24,787 nt of DNA. Source: Funneliformis mosseae. Its lineage: Eukaryota > Glomeromycota > Glomeromycetes > Glomerales > Glomeraceae. Made by a program: the position numbers and the translations under genes. Shown here piece after piece: positions 1 through 10,811 of the stretch. The notes below the pieces were generated by a model. It did no database searches, was not told the origin of the DNA, and saw nothing but the letters and a program-made list of their open reading frames with translations. Each line of letters begins with the position of its first letter. Position 1 is the first letter of the stretch. The stretch lies in assembly GCA_910592005.1 (NCBI GenBank), contig CAJVPP010000909.1, positions 1-24,787 on the forward strand, read 5' to 3'.

Positions 1-52
1 TAAAATAAAAAATTAATGAAAGTTTATTTATTTGAATTACAAACGCGATTTA

Positions 53-255
53 CTAACATGCTACCTCTAAACTTTGTTTCTCCATTTCAACTATTTTAAC
101 GCGATTTAATTTTTCTGATCGTTCTTCATCCATTGTTTCAACCTTTTCATTTGCTTCTTCAAGAGGAACTTTATATTTAAAAGTTCCGATAAAATGTCTT
201 CAATATATTCTAAGAGCCAATCTTCATGTTCATTTGGTACTTTGGGTATATGAAT
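53..255 (-). pseudogene. 3' coding fragment with a frameshift, unidentified protein
   Basis: On the minus strand a charged, helical C-terminal reading frame runs to a TAG at 53-55 and ends in residues EKQSLEVAC. Upstream, a second frame reads IPKVPNEHEDWLLEYIEDIL. The two join only if one base is added near 188-190, where the reading would otherwise switch from ..DILSE to ..GTFKYKVPLEEANEK. Both halves look like real protein (DWLLEYIED, EEANEKVETMDEERSEK), so this is probably one exon with a single-base deletion or a sequencing indel. It lies downstream of the interrupted frame at 318-784 on the same strand and may be the tail of the same gene. I do not recognise the family. Confidence 0.45.
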
Positions 256-317
256 TCAAATTCTTCATATCATTAATTTAAACATAAAATTTTGATGAAA
301 GTGGCATGATTTTTAAA

Positions 318-784
318 TTAATGATCTATATGATAAAGGAAGGTAGCTGTTGAAATTTCGAAAACACGAATTTTTCTGCCGAAACGTGTGAAAACTATTT
401 TACAAATTTGATCGTCAATATGGGTTTGGTTTAATTTACCGACAATTACTTGGATTACCGACTATCATTTGGTTATTTCACCGACAAAATATAAAACTTT
501 CTTGTCCAAACTACTGAATAAACTATAAATTTTTAAAAATTCTATTATTTGTCGGTGAAATAACCTGTCGGTGAAATAACCATGTCGATGAAATAACCAT
601 GTCGGTAAAATGATAGTCGATAATCCAAGTGTACCTGTCGGCCAAATGATGGTCGGTTAAATGATTGTCGGTAAAATGATTGTGAATACGACTCGTCAAT
701 ATGTTGAAAATCAACTAACATGTCAAATCCTAGTGAGTTACATAATCCATAACATGATTTTAATAGCAAACCTCCTAAATGAAT
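318..784 (-). pseudogene. Reading frame interrupted by a MITE, unidentified protein
   Basis: Removing the 423-692 insertion plus one copy of its 11-bp duplication leaves one minus-strand frame of 61 codons ending in TAA at 318-320. It includes GLCNSLGFDMLVDFQHID joined directly to DQICKIVFTRFGRKIRVFE. The insertion adds 281 bp, which is not a multiple of three, so the present allele is broken. The product is unknown. It may be an internal exon of the gene whose tail is at 53-255. Base composition here is less AT-extreme than the surrounding spacers, which supports former coding status, but the short length limits confidence. Confidence 0.4.
423..692. mobile_element. Mutator-like MITE (270 bp) with 11-bp target duplication
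   Basis: The segment is bounded by perfect direct repeats TCGTCAATATG at 412-422 and 693-703. Nine to eleven bp is the normal duplication length for Mutator-like elements. Inside, the arm at about 448-485 (ACTTGGATTACCGACTATCA..) is the reverse complement of 550-632. The ends share TTTACCGACAAT with its inverted copy. The right half contains short tandem units of the type GTCGGTGAAATAACC / GTCGGTAAAATGAT. No transposase is present, so it is non-autonomous. The short minus-strand frames seen across it are by-products of the repeat units. Confidence 0.7.
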
Positions 785-1104
785 TCATATATTCGTGTAA
801 CATTTATTTATCTTGGAAAAATTTTAAACATTAAAATATAAATTATTAATATATGAAATGTGTATACATTTTATTTTTTATTAAATAAAAGTTGATTTAT
901 GTCAATAATATTTTACATGAAATTTTTAATAAAAAATAAAAAACTAAAAAACCAGAATTTTGTTACCAACAATTCTCACAAATTATGCCTTGGGAATAAA
1001 AAAAAAACAACGACACGTTTTGATATTATTAAAAAACATCTGCAACTCCAAGCTAGACCTATAAAGATTGCTATGCAAGTATTTTATCAGTTTCTTTCCA
1101 TATA
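785..1104. other. AT-rich spacer, no convincing gene
   Basis: This stretch separates the interrupted gene from the Sel1 fragment. A 68-codon plus-strand frame (899-1105) exists, but it is Lys/Asn-rich, has no recognisable motif and ends inside the opposite-strand Sel1 remnant, so I do not call it a gene. Confidence 0.4.
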
Positions 1105-1287
1105 AATAAATATTTCTGTAACGAATTGTACTAAAGGATGTCCTTTTTCAGCAGATTTTAAATATAATTCAAATGCTTTATCTTTGTTCCTTAACCATAA
1201 TAAGTGCAATTAGCTAAATTGTATTGAGCAAAAGGATCACTTTCTTCTTACCTCATAAAATAATTGAAGGCGTCATTGAACCTTCCA
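1105..1287 (-). pseudogene. Degenerate Sel1-like repeat (SLR) fragment
   Basis: The minus strand encodes pieces of a Sel1/TPR-like repeat: KAFELYLKSAEKGHPLVQF preceded, in another frame, by DPFAQYNLANCTYYG. The alternating A/L/G pattern with AEKG, AQYNLA and YYG is diagnostic of SLR helices, which in eukaryotes act as protein-interaction solenoids. Two in-frame TAA codons and at least one frameshift (near the YYG-to-KDKAF junction) break it, and only about one and a half repeats survive. SLR proteins, often fused to kinases, are greatly expanded in Rhizophagus (known from the family); the rest of this copy is not visible here. Confidence 0.6.
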
Positions 1288-2449
1288 TTTATTAATTATT
1301 TTATTTCGTAATATATGATTAATAAATTTGTTTATTTGTATATTGCAACATTCAACATGATTTTTTGATTCAATATTATTATTCTTCATCTGTAGTTGAT
1401 ATAAGATGCTTTATCATTTAAGCATCATTAGTTTAACATTTTCAACAGTTTTGGTCTTGTAAACTGTAAAAAGTTTTCAGTTAAAGTCTACAAGGATGTT
1501 GTAAGTTTATTATATAGAAAAATCATTTTTCAGTATGGGACTTTCACATTTTTTTTTCCTTTTTTTTACAAATTTAATAAATTGCATTTTTGTATTTTAA
1601 TAATAAAAAAAATTATTTATTTTTATAATTCTCAGTTTTATATATAATCAACCAATCAACTACTGATCTACCGATTGCTAACTTTAAGAATAATCACAAA
1701 TAGGTATAACACATTAAAGGTTAATGTTAAACACAAGATGAACAATCATGAGAAAAAATAAAAGTTTGACTAAAAATGGTAACCATTAAGAAAATAAGAT
1801 CTTTATGATTGTAATTAATAGGTACATAAGTTTTAATGTACAAATAGTTTGATTTAGAACTTTATAATAAATGAGTTTCATAAATTTGGATAAATACAAA
1901 ACATTAAAGGGATATTTATCATTTTGATGATACTTCTATGCGAATTTTATTTTAATAGAAGTTTTCTTCTTAGTATTATTCATAAAAAATCAAATAGCTC
2001 CAAAATTAAAATTGTGTTTTAGTTCACAGAATCCTCAGAAGATTTTTTTTTTTCATATATAACTTTACATAATCTTATTATACCTGCAAAATTCACAAAC
2101 TATAAATAATAACATATTGTAATACAAATAGAAAAAATGGAAAAGAGGGTTTAGTTATCAGTCAAGTGAACTAATAAAAAAATTTTATCCTTTTCTATTG
2201 ATTTTATAGCGTTCATAAAAATTCTTTACATTTGTTCATTTTTCTTTAATATTATATACAAAATCTTATTTCTGACAAAAATAAAAGAGGCTTATATTAA
2301 TAATATTATTATGATATTATAAACAGATTTAAGTAAAAAAATTATTTTTTTATTTAATGTAAAACTTTTATAATTTGTAAGTGATTGATGTTATGTAAGT
2401 TGTTAATAATACATAAAATAATTTTTGAATTTGCTTATATTTACTTTAC
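1288..2449. other. AT-rich intergenic DNA
   Basis: No coding frame, RNA or complete mobile element could be supported. The only local structure noted is a small imperfect hairpin at about 1457-1494 (CTTGTAAACTG .. CAGTTAAAGTCTACAAG). Confidence 0.5.
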
Positions 2450-2868
2450 TACAGTTAACCCTTACTATAATGAATTTTTATATAGTGAATACTTTGCTAT
2501 AATAAAGAAAAATTCAGGTACAGATTTATTTAAAAATAATAATATTTAGTATAATGAATTTTTATAGTAAATTTTTTGTAACTCGTAATACAAATTTAAA
2601 TGTTGAACAGTTATTAGTAAAATGACACTTAATATAATAAAAATTCTATTATACCAAGTTTTTAAAATATTACACAATTAATTAATAAATTTTGATCATA
2701 TGAAATTATTAAATAAAAATTGCAATTTGAATTTGCCTTTAAAAATTAGAATCTTTTATGATTAAAATTAAAAAGGAAAATTATCATATTTTATTTTAAT
2801 TGTAACAAAAGTAATCCTTCTGATCAGACTGATCAATTAATTATTTTTTTCACATACTAAATGATACT

Positions 2869-4868
2869 ATGCCTAAAACTCAAAATAAAATATTTTAAGA
2901 AAAAACTTTGCCAAAAAGAAGCTCTTTAACTCTTATCTAAAAGCATGAAATATGTTTTAGAAAAATTACTGAACCTTCTATAAAAAATAAAGAACTAACA
3001 AAGTTATTTGATGTTAGTAAAGGATGCATTAGTAATACATTAAAAAAATTACAAAAATGGCTTAAAATCAATTCTCAAACATCTAAAACTAAAGGTAAAA
3101 GATAAGTTAAAGTAATTTTTTCAGAAATTGAAGAAGTACTTACATTATGGATATTAAAAGCTTTAGAAAGTGATATTGATATTAGTGATCAAGTTTTACA
3201 TGAAAAGGTTATGATGTTTGCATCTCTCTATAAAATTAAAATTTTTAAAGGAAGTAATAGTTGAATTAATGGGTTTAAAAAAAGACACAATCTTTCTTAT
3301 TATTTAAAATAAGGAGAGCCTATAAGCAGGGTTGGAAAATTAGTACAGTTAGTGCAGCTTAGTACAGTTTAGTATAGTTAGTACACATTAATAATTAATA
3401 TAAAATTTAATACAGTATAGTACAAGTATAAGGTCAAAATTTGCTTAATACATACAAATTTTCCAACCCTGCCTATAAGTGCATCATTTGAAAAATTTGA
3501 TGAATTTAAAATAGAGTTTTAAGATTTGATTCATAAATATAGTCTTAATAATGTCTTTAACTATGATAAAACTAGTTTATATTAGAAAATGGAATCTAAA
3601 AAGACAATCTCCAATAGACCTATATCTGGACAAAAATAATAAAAAGATCATGTGACAGTTCTCTTTTGTTCTAATGTAACTGGTACAGAAAAGCTTAAAT
3701 TAGTATTCATTTATAAATACAAGAATCCTTATCCTCTAAAAAATTTACCCAAATCATCTTTGTTAATAAAATATTATTAAAATATAAAAGCTTGAATGTA
3801 AATCTCTATCTGAAATAATTGGATTTGTCAACTTGATGCAACAATGAGATTAAAAAGATGAAATATTCTTCTCTTAGTAAATAATATTCCTATTTATGCT
3901 TTATATAAAAGTATAGAATTAACTAATATAGAAATTAAATTTTTATTACCTAATACAACTGTACATCTTCAACCATATAATAAGAATATCATAAATAGCT
4001 TTAAGGTAATGAATTCTAAAAAATTTTAATGTAATTTTTAATTATTATAAAAAAAAATTTTTTTTAAAAATATAAATAAACTTACTATACTATATATTTA
4101 TAGGTACACTATCGAAAATTATTCCTTCAAAATCATATTAAAACTTTTGATTTTCAACAAGAAACTGGTAATATAAAGCTACAAATTAATATTAAAAAAG
4201 CTATTAAATATGTGATATCAGCCTGGAATAAAATTTTTTCTTAAATTATATTCAATTACTGGAATAATACAGGAATTTTACTATTAGATAATACAGATTC
4301 TCAAAATAAAATAGAAGAAAATAAGTGTGAAGAATTAGAAAAGAATAAATATAAAGAAATTTAAGATTTAATTGATAAACTTAAATATATATATCCTTTT
4401 ATCACCAAAGAATATATTAAATTAGATCAGAGGAATGGAATTGTTAAAAAGATACTAATTAAAGAATAAATTGTTAACATTCTTAAAGAAAATAATTCAA
4501 TTTCTGACGATGAAGGTAATAGAAATATTACTTTAGTATTTCACTTTAAAGGTTTAATTACATTTGATACAATTTTTATCTATTTAAAATAAAATGATAG
4601 TCAGAATATTATTGATAAAGATGCTTTTAAAGTTATGAAAAAAACAAGATGAGAGGTCTTTAGAAATAATTTTTTTTAAAAAAAGCAAATAAATTTAGAC
4701 CTATTTGTTAAGTCAAATAATAATATTGATAGTATTGATAATAATAATATGAGAAATAATGTTGATGATAATATTATAGATGTTGATAATATTAATTTTG
4801 AAACTTTATATTTTAATGAACTGGACTTCTATAATTGTGAAGAAGAAGAGTATAATAATTTTATTTAA
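2869..4868 (+). pseudogene. pogo/Tigger-like transposase (CENP-B/DDE) with 20 nonsense codons
   Basis: From ATG 2869 one frame runs to TAA 4866-4868, about 582 codons once the 145-bp MITE plus one 8-bp duplication and the intron 4006-4103 (GT..AG, joining SFK to VHYRKLF) are removed. Order: an N-terminal CENP-B-type DNA-binding part (RSSLTLI.KHEIC, SKGCISNTLKKLQKW; then SNS.INGFKKRHNL), the DDE domain, and an acidic C-terminus. The first catalytic Asp is present (NYDKTS, codon 3565-3567). The second is Asn (LLLVNN, 3880-3882) and the third is Asn (LQPYNK, 3979-3981). There are 14 TAA, 1 TAG and 5 TGA internal stops and no frameshift. Where the family pattern is clear they sit at Gln, Trp or Arg positions. 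The protein is dead. Confidence 0.85.
3327..3471. mobile_element. hAT-type MITE (145 bp) nested in the pogo-like transposase
   Basis: Perfect 15-bp terminal inverted repeats CAGGGTTGGAAAATT / AATTTTCCAACCCTG are flanked by perfect 8-bp duplications CCTATAAG (3319-3326 and 3472-3479), the hallmark of hAT transposition. The interior holds several copies of TAGTACAGT-like words, possibly subterminal binding sites. Deleting the element and one duplication restores the transposase reading ..GEPISASFEKFDEFK. The insertion (153 bp in total) keeps frame. No coding capacity. Confidence 0.9.
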
Positions 4869-5420
4869 CATCAAATTGATCAGAATAGTCTTTATAAATA
4901 GATATACAGTAATTTGTATTTGTTATACTTAATAAAGTAATAACCTTTAAAATATAAATATAAAAAGTATTTGTGCACAAGTTTATAATAAAAAATAAAA
5001 AATATGTTGTTTATTATCATAATAGTAGTTGTATTTAGCATACAAAATCTAGGATTTTCTGAAATATTTCTAAAAATTTTTTAAAGAAATTTTTCAGACG
5101 TAGCATAGCAGATTCTTATAAATGCCAGTCTTCTAAATAAATATATATTAACATATCTAAAATATATGTATGATAATTTAAATTCAAAATTTTGGCTAAT
5201 TCTGGTAAAGTTTATTAATGCCAATTATATATTTTGATATAAAAAAATATTTCAAAAATTTTTTGAGTGCTGGTCGTAAAAGTTAAAATCACGTAATAAT
5301 AAGATTATTTGATATAACAAAATTTTTAACTTTATTAATTATTTGTAATTAATGAATCATTTACTATAGCAAATTTTAATCTTTAGCCCATAAGATTTGC
5401 TATAGTAAAGGTAAACTGTA

Positions 5421-5988
5421 TATATTTTACATACTTAGTTACAGTTTAACTTCATTATTTTAACATTATCTATATAGAAGATTAGAATATCACAAGAATC
5501 TAATTATAACATGATTAATCTAGACCTGTTTTTTAGGAAATTGGCTAATAGATGTAAGTGTCTTCATTATTTTAAAAAATTTTTTTTTAAAGATAATATT
5601 TATGATAATAATAAATTTCTGCTTAGTTATTCAATATATTAAAACTAATAATATTGACACATTGGTATATTTAAATATGAAAAAATATTTAAGAGAATTA
5701 GCAAATTGGTAAATATGATCAATTTAAATTTGTATCGTTTTCTTTTAAGTGAGTAAAATTATTTATTAAATACTTTTAATTATAGGCTCTTAATAATTTT
5801 ATTTTGATATAAAAATTAATGATACTTTATCTTTCTAAAATTATTAAAATTGAAAAAAAATCTATATTTAAATTTAATGAGTAATCTTGAAGAGGAAGTA
5901 AAGGTTCATATAAATTATTTAGATTTATTAGAAAAAAACCTTTTCAGTTTAAATATATTTTTTAAATTAAATAAAATCATTTATTTTC
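5421..5988. other. AT-rich spacer
   Basis: No gene was found. A short sequence ACAGTTTAACTTCATTAT at about 5440 resembles the CAGTTWAC ends of the adjacent pogo-like element, but no partner end could be found. Confidence 0.4.
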
Positions 5989-5992
5989 ATAT

Positions 5993-6147
5993 GAGGCCTT
6001 TGCAATAGAAAAGGAGGAAACTCAAAAAAAAATAAAAAATGAGTTAATAATAAATCTGAACAAATTATAGTATTTAGAACATTTTTGGCTTATAAACTAA
6101 AATTTTAATTTTTTTGGAGTTTCCTCCCTTTCTATTGCAAAGACCCC
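5993..6147. mobile_element. Foldback MITE (155 bp), family unknown
   Basis: The left arm GAGGCCTTTGCAATAGAAA and the inverted right arm GGGGTCTTTGCAATAGAAA continue through GGAGGAAACTC for about 37 bp, so the whole unit can fold into a long hairpin. ATAT lies on both sides (5989-5992 and 6148-6151) and may be the target duplication. The two differences in the arm ends are both transitions. No coding frame. Confidence 0.7.
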
Positions 6148-6151
6148 ATAT

Positions 6152-7620
6152 TTTTTATCTTTCATCTTCATGTTTTTTATTCTTTCATCTTTATATTCTT
6201 TAAATTTATATATTTAATATTTAAAGATATTAATAAAATTTTGATTTTATTGATCATTAATACATTATAATTAATCATTATTATAAATTAAAATAATCTT
6301 AATAAAATATTTTGAAAGAAAGATTAGAATCTTTTAGTAGTTCATATATCTGAATTTATAATAATGACTTAGAGGTCAAAATTAAAAATATGAGATTTAA
6401 TAAAACATGTAGAAAATTTTTTATTATTTTAAAATTATTTCTTATGTTATTGTTTACATAACAAAAAATCAAATCAATAATTACTGAAAGAAAATAAATT
6501 TAAATTGACAGCTTATATACAAATAATAATGGTTAAAACAGATTAAAAATATAATTAATATTTGCTTTTAATATATATGAACTTTTTGAATAAGTTTATT
6601 TTATAATTTGGGATTAGTCAAATTTAGATATGTAATTACTAAATTTAAAAATAATATTTGAATTCATTGCATTTAATAAAAGTAGTTTAGATATTTAGAT
6701 AATATCACAGATATTATACTTATTTAAAAAAAAATGAGTTATAATTGATTTTTTTTATATTATTTAACTCGTTATTTTTCTGCATTCTATCATATTTAAA
6801 TCCTATAAATAAAGCATAAAAATGCTTAAAAAGTGATGATATATAAGACAAATTTGCTTAGTCAAATAGTTTAATTTGTCTAAAGCATAGCTAAAGACAT
6901 CTTTACTTAGGCTTATTTTGAATATTTATCTGTTTGCATATATGATTGACTAATAAAATATATTATTATTTATCATGTATTTTGTTTTATTTGTTTATCT
7001 TAAATTTTTTTTTGTTTAATTGTTAATATGTATATGATAAACACAAACTAAATTTATTTATTCTTTTTATTTATTTTATTTTATTTTTTAAATTTATCAT
7101 AATTTATTTATTTTTTTATTTATCAATTTATCATAGTTTTTTTTGATTTATTTAATATAAAATATTGTATTTATTGTTTATTATATAAAGAATAGGTTTG
7201 TATTTTAAAATTATTTTATATAAATTAAAATTGTTGTATTTTTATATAAATTTTGTTTTGTAAAATAAATGACTAACCCCTTTGTAATATATTTTAAAAA
7301 TATAAAAAATAGATAAAATGAATTTTTTAAGTAATGTTAACAATATTAGGAATATAATAAAATGTATAAATAAATAAAAAATTAATTAAAAGTGATGATT
7401 TATATGATAAGTGATGAAGTAATAACTGTGTAAAAAGTAATTAATACATCTTAATAATTATACTAATTATCAAAATACAACTTGTTCAAATGTTATTGAA
7501 GATAATTATCTTTTCAAATTAGATTAAAAACTTTCATACAATTTTTGCTTATAAATTGATAGATTATTTAACAATTTTTATCTTATATATAATGAATATT
7601 TCCTTTTTATTAAGATTAAG
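6152..7620. other. AT-rich low-complexity DNA
   Basis: No supported gene. Around 7060-7150 lie runs of (TTTA)n/(ATTTT)n-type simple sequence. Confidence 0.45.
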
Positions 7621-7623
7621 AAA

Positions 7624-7790
7624 GATAAATATTAGCGCTATTATATAAAAAATAAGATTAAAAAGTCTTTAATAAAAAATATTATAGATCTTAGTAAAGT
7701 ACTTAAAGAATTATAAGACCTTGCTCAAATAGAAAAAATATTGATTGCTTAAATTTTTTTATTATTTTTATATATTATCTTATAGTAATT
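7624..7790 (+). pseudogene. Possible Helitron N-terminal (Helitron-like) protein remnant
   Basis: One frame reads about 55 codons interrupted only by TAG/TAA: IKKSLIKNIIDLSKVLKEL, stop, DLAQIEKILIA, stop, IFLLFLYI. The words L.DL.QIE.(M/I)LIA followed by a hydrophobic stretch resemble the segment after the Cys-rich domain of fungal Helitron proteins. The preceding Y..RYY could be a former CxRC pair changed by G-to-A. The resemblance is from memory and the piece is short, so the call is tentative. Confidence 0.3.
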
Positions 7791-10185
7791 AATATATATA
7801 TTGTAAAAATGAGATTAATTTTTACAAAATGTACTAAGATTTATTATAAGACTATTTTATTGTCTTTTACCACTTAATATTTTTATTATTTATTATCATT
7901 ATTTTAACAGTAGAATATTTACAAATTTTAATATATGTTAATATATGATAGTTTATGCTTAAAATATAATAACTAATATTATTCAAATATTATTATTAAC
8001 AAAGAAGGAATCAAACTTGTCAATTATTCTATAAGTATAAATTATTTAATTTTTAAGATAATATAATAGATTAAAATATTACTAATTTAAGCAAATATAT
8101 TAAAATTACATTTACAATTTTGTTATATTTGTTATTAAACTAAAATATATTATTATTATTTATTTTATGTAAAAAGTAAGAATATTCTTAATTATGAATA
8201 AAATAATATTCTACTTCTAATATTATATATAGAAAACTTACAAATTTTTTAATAAAAATTATCTCTCAAAATTGAAGGCATTTTTTATTATTTTTAAATA
8301 TATTGTTAATGTGCAATTCTGTCAAATTGTAATTGTTAGACAGGATATTCAAGTGGTGATTCTTTTTAAGTTTACGTAGTAAATCTTAATAAAGGTTAAT
8401 TTAAGCTTTATAATTTATACATTAGTGTACTCTTAATAATACTAATAGTAAGACAACTCAATTGATTCAAGATTATAACAATATGTTTATTTACAATAAG
8501 AAATAAAAAATAAAGAAAGAAATAAAAAAATAAGAAATAAAATAAGAAAACTAAAAGAACTAAATGTGATAATTAGGCCAAATACCTTTAAAAGTACTAC
8601 TAAAGGTATATTTAAAGGTAAAACTAAAAGAAAACTAAAAGCAAATTAGAAGCAAACTGAAGTTTACATGATTTTATCATTCTTTATTTATATTAAATTT
8701 AATACATGAATGAATATAACAAATAAATCAAATATGTCTAATATATCAAATATATCTAATATGTTTTATTTATCTAATATATTAATTATATAAGATTTAT
8801 CAATATATCTTATATGTCAAATATGTTTAATATATTTGACATTTAGATTTGTAATTTTCTGCATTATGTTTATCAATCCAATCCAGTTACAATATAATTT
8901 ATTTTATTTTTTATAAATTATGTCAGAGTTATCTTAAAAAAATTAGTAATATGCTTTTTATTAAATATTATTAATATTACTCTATCCGTTAAATAAATTA
9001 ACTATGATTTAAAGTCAAGAAAATAATAGCTATAACTTAAATCTAATCAACTTAATATAATATTAGTTGAGAAATTCGTTTAATTAATAAAAATAAAAAA
9101 TTATAAGTTTTTATATTTGTAAAATGTTATTATTATTATTATTGATATTAAATGTATATTGAATATAATGTTGGAATCTGTTGAAATCTGTTCTTTATTT
9201 AAGATATTTTCATATTCTATTTATAATAAAATTATAATTAAAGAAGATTAATAATAATAATTATAATTATGATACTATTAACAATAATAACAGTATTAAT
9301 AAATATACTAATAATAATAAATATAAATAAATAATAAAAAGGAAAAAATAATATAAATAATATAAATAATAAATATATTAGAAATAATAATAATAATAAT
9401 AAAATTATAATAATATTAAATATATCATTATTAACAGATTTGTCAGTTTTAACAGATTTATTATATTTTTAGGTTTGTCAGTTTTTGTTAGTTTTAATAT
9501 TTTTAATTGATATCTAAAAGAATTTAACAAATTTATTATTTGAATAAAATTATTAGATATTTTCTTTTATTAATTTAAAATACATTAAATAATCAAGAAA
9601 TTATCTTATAATTAATTCTTTATAAATACACATATTGTAAATTTCCTTTTAAAATTAATTTCTAAGCTAATTTATTTATCATTTCTACCTATGCTTATTA
9701 TATTTTTTATTATTTTAATTATTTTAGAAATAACTTTTTACTAATAAACTATATATAATTCTTCATCAAAATGTAAAATAAATTTAACTATATATAAATT
9801 TTACACTAAAATATAAAATAAATCTTATTTATTTAATCCTATTATTTATGATAATTGTAAAAAACAATTCTCTTCTTCTCTAAAGAGAGAGAATCATAAA
9901 TATCAGCTATTTAGTTAGGGTTTTTTTATAAAAAGAGCTTGAATATTCATATTCGCTTAGAAATATAAATTTATAGTTTTAAAAATTATATATTAATATA
10001 ACTATATATAATTTTAGAGTAATTAATAAATAACAAAAAATTTGTATGTATTTTTTAATAATATTAGAAATGTATATTTTTTAAAAAATAATTTTATGAA
10101 TATTTTTTTATGAATTTTTTAATACTTATAAGATTAAGAAGTATTACTTTTATATAGTATATAAATTAAGGTAATGATATATCAT
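7791..10185. repeat. AT-rich DNA with microsatellites and simple repeats
   Basis: No gene was found. Visible items: a purine-rich A/G tract at about 8500-8560; short direct/inverted words around ACTAAAGGTA at 8585-8630; tandem ATATGTCTAATATATCAA-like words at 8725-8860; an (ATT)n run near 9125-9145; and (AAT)n-rich sequence at about 9240-9415. A small hairpin TTCTCTTCTTCTC / GAGAGAGAA lies at about 9870-9893. Confidence 0.5.
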
Positions 10186-10346
10186 ATAGGAGGGTTTCTA
10201 GAAAAATCAGGTTCTAAGAAATTTTTCACTTAAATTAAGAGCTTAATATATTTTAATCTAATAACATCAAAAACTAAAATGCAATAAAAATCTCAATTTT
10301 ATTAAAAAATTTTCAGAACCTGATTTTTCTAACAATCAATCCATAT
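10186..10346. mobile_element. Foldback MITE (about 160 bp), family unknown
   Basis: Inverted arms AGAAAAATCAGGTTCT (from 10200) and AGAACCTGATTTTTCT (to about 10330) are perfect over 16 bp. Weaker complementarity extends outwards to ATAT on both sides and inwards into A/T runs. The interior has no coding frame. Exact ends are uncertain because the outer arms have diverged. Confidence 0.6.
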
Positions 10347-10811
10347 TATAAATAATATTTTTTTTTTCAAATAAAAAATATGAAAAAATTTATTGATTTG
10401 TATATATTTTTATTATATTATTTTAATATACTAATATTATTAAATTAAGCTATAAATAAATTATTATTATAATATTTTTAAAATATTAATAGATATTATT
10501 GTTATAATAAAAATAGCTTAAATTCAATAACCTAATTATAAATTTATATCAATTAATTATAAGAAGGTATTTTTATGAGATTTTGATAATTTTTTTTTAT
10601 AATATATTTAGTAAATATTTTCTTAATGTAAAATTATTTTACAAAATCAAAAATAAATACTATATTATTTATACAATCAGTTTTTTAAAATATTAATCAT
10701 TACATTTTCTATTATAATTTTTAGCTTAAGTTAAATTATTATCTTATATAATAAAAAATTACATGTATAATGGTGATACTTAGATTACTTATATAAATAA
10801 ACTGATTAAAT

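Larger units (their letters stand above)
2452..5418 (+). mobile_element. pogo/Tigger-like Tc1-mariner superfamily transposon (2.97 kb)
   Basis: The left end CAGTTAACCCTTACTATA and the inverted right end CAGTTTACCTTTACTATA form terminal inverted repeats flanked by TA dinucleotides (2450-2451 and 5419-5420), as expected for this superfamily. TIR-like sequence recurs just inside the left end, near 2547. The element carries one transposase frame (see the pseudogene entry) with a single short intron, plus long AT-rich untranslated arms. A hAT-type MITE is nested in it. All catalytic and nonsense changes indicate an immobile fossil, though ends and frame are complete. Confidence 0.85.

Noticed and set aside
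523..769. Two minus-strand open frames of 63 and 74 codons
   Set aside because: They are translations of the GTCGGT-type repeat units of the MITE, apart from a few codons of the interrupted host frame.
899..1105. 68-codon plus-strand frame
   Set aside because: Lys/Asn-rich, no motif, overlaps the Sel1 remnant boundary; expected by chance.
2869..4868. Ciliate-like genetic code with TAA/TAG read as glutamine
   Set aside because: TGA also interrupts the same frame at apparent Trp and Arg positions. CAA is still used for Gln alongside the TAA codons. The intact RBR and tri-Ubl genes have no in-frame stops and terminate normally at TAG and TGA. Transition decay explains all of it.
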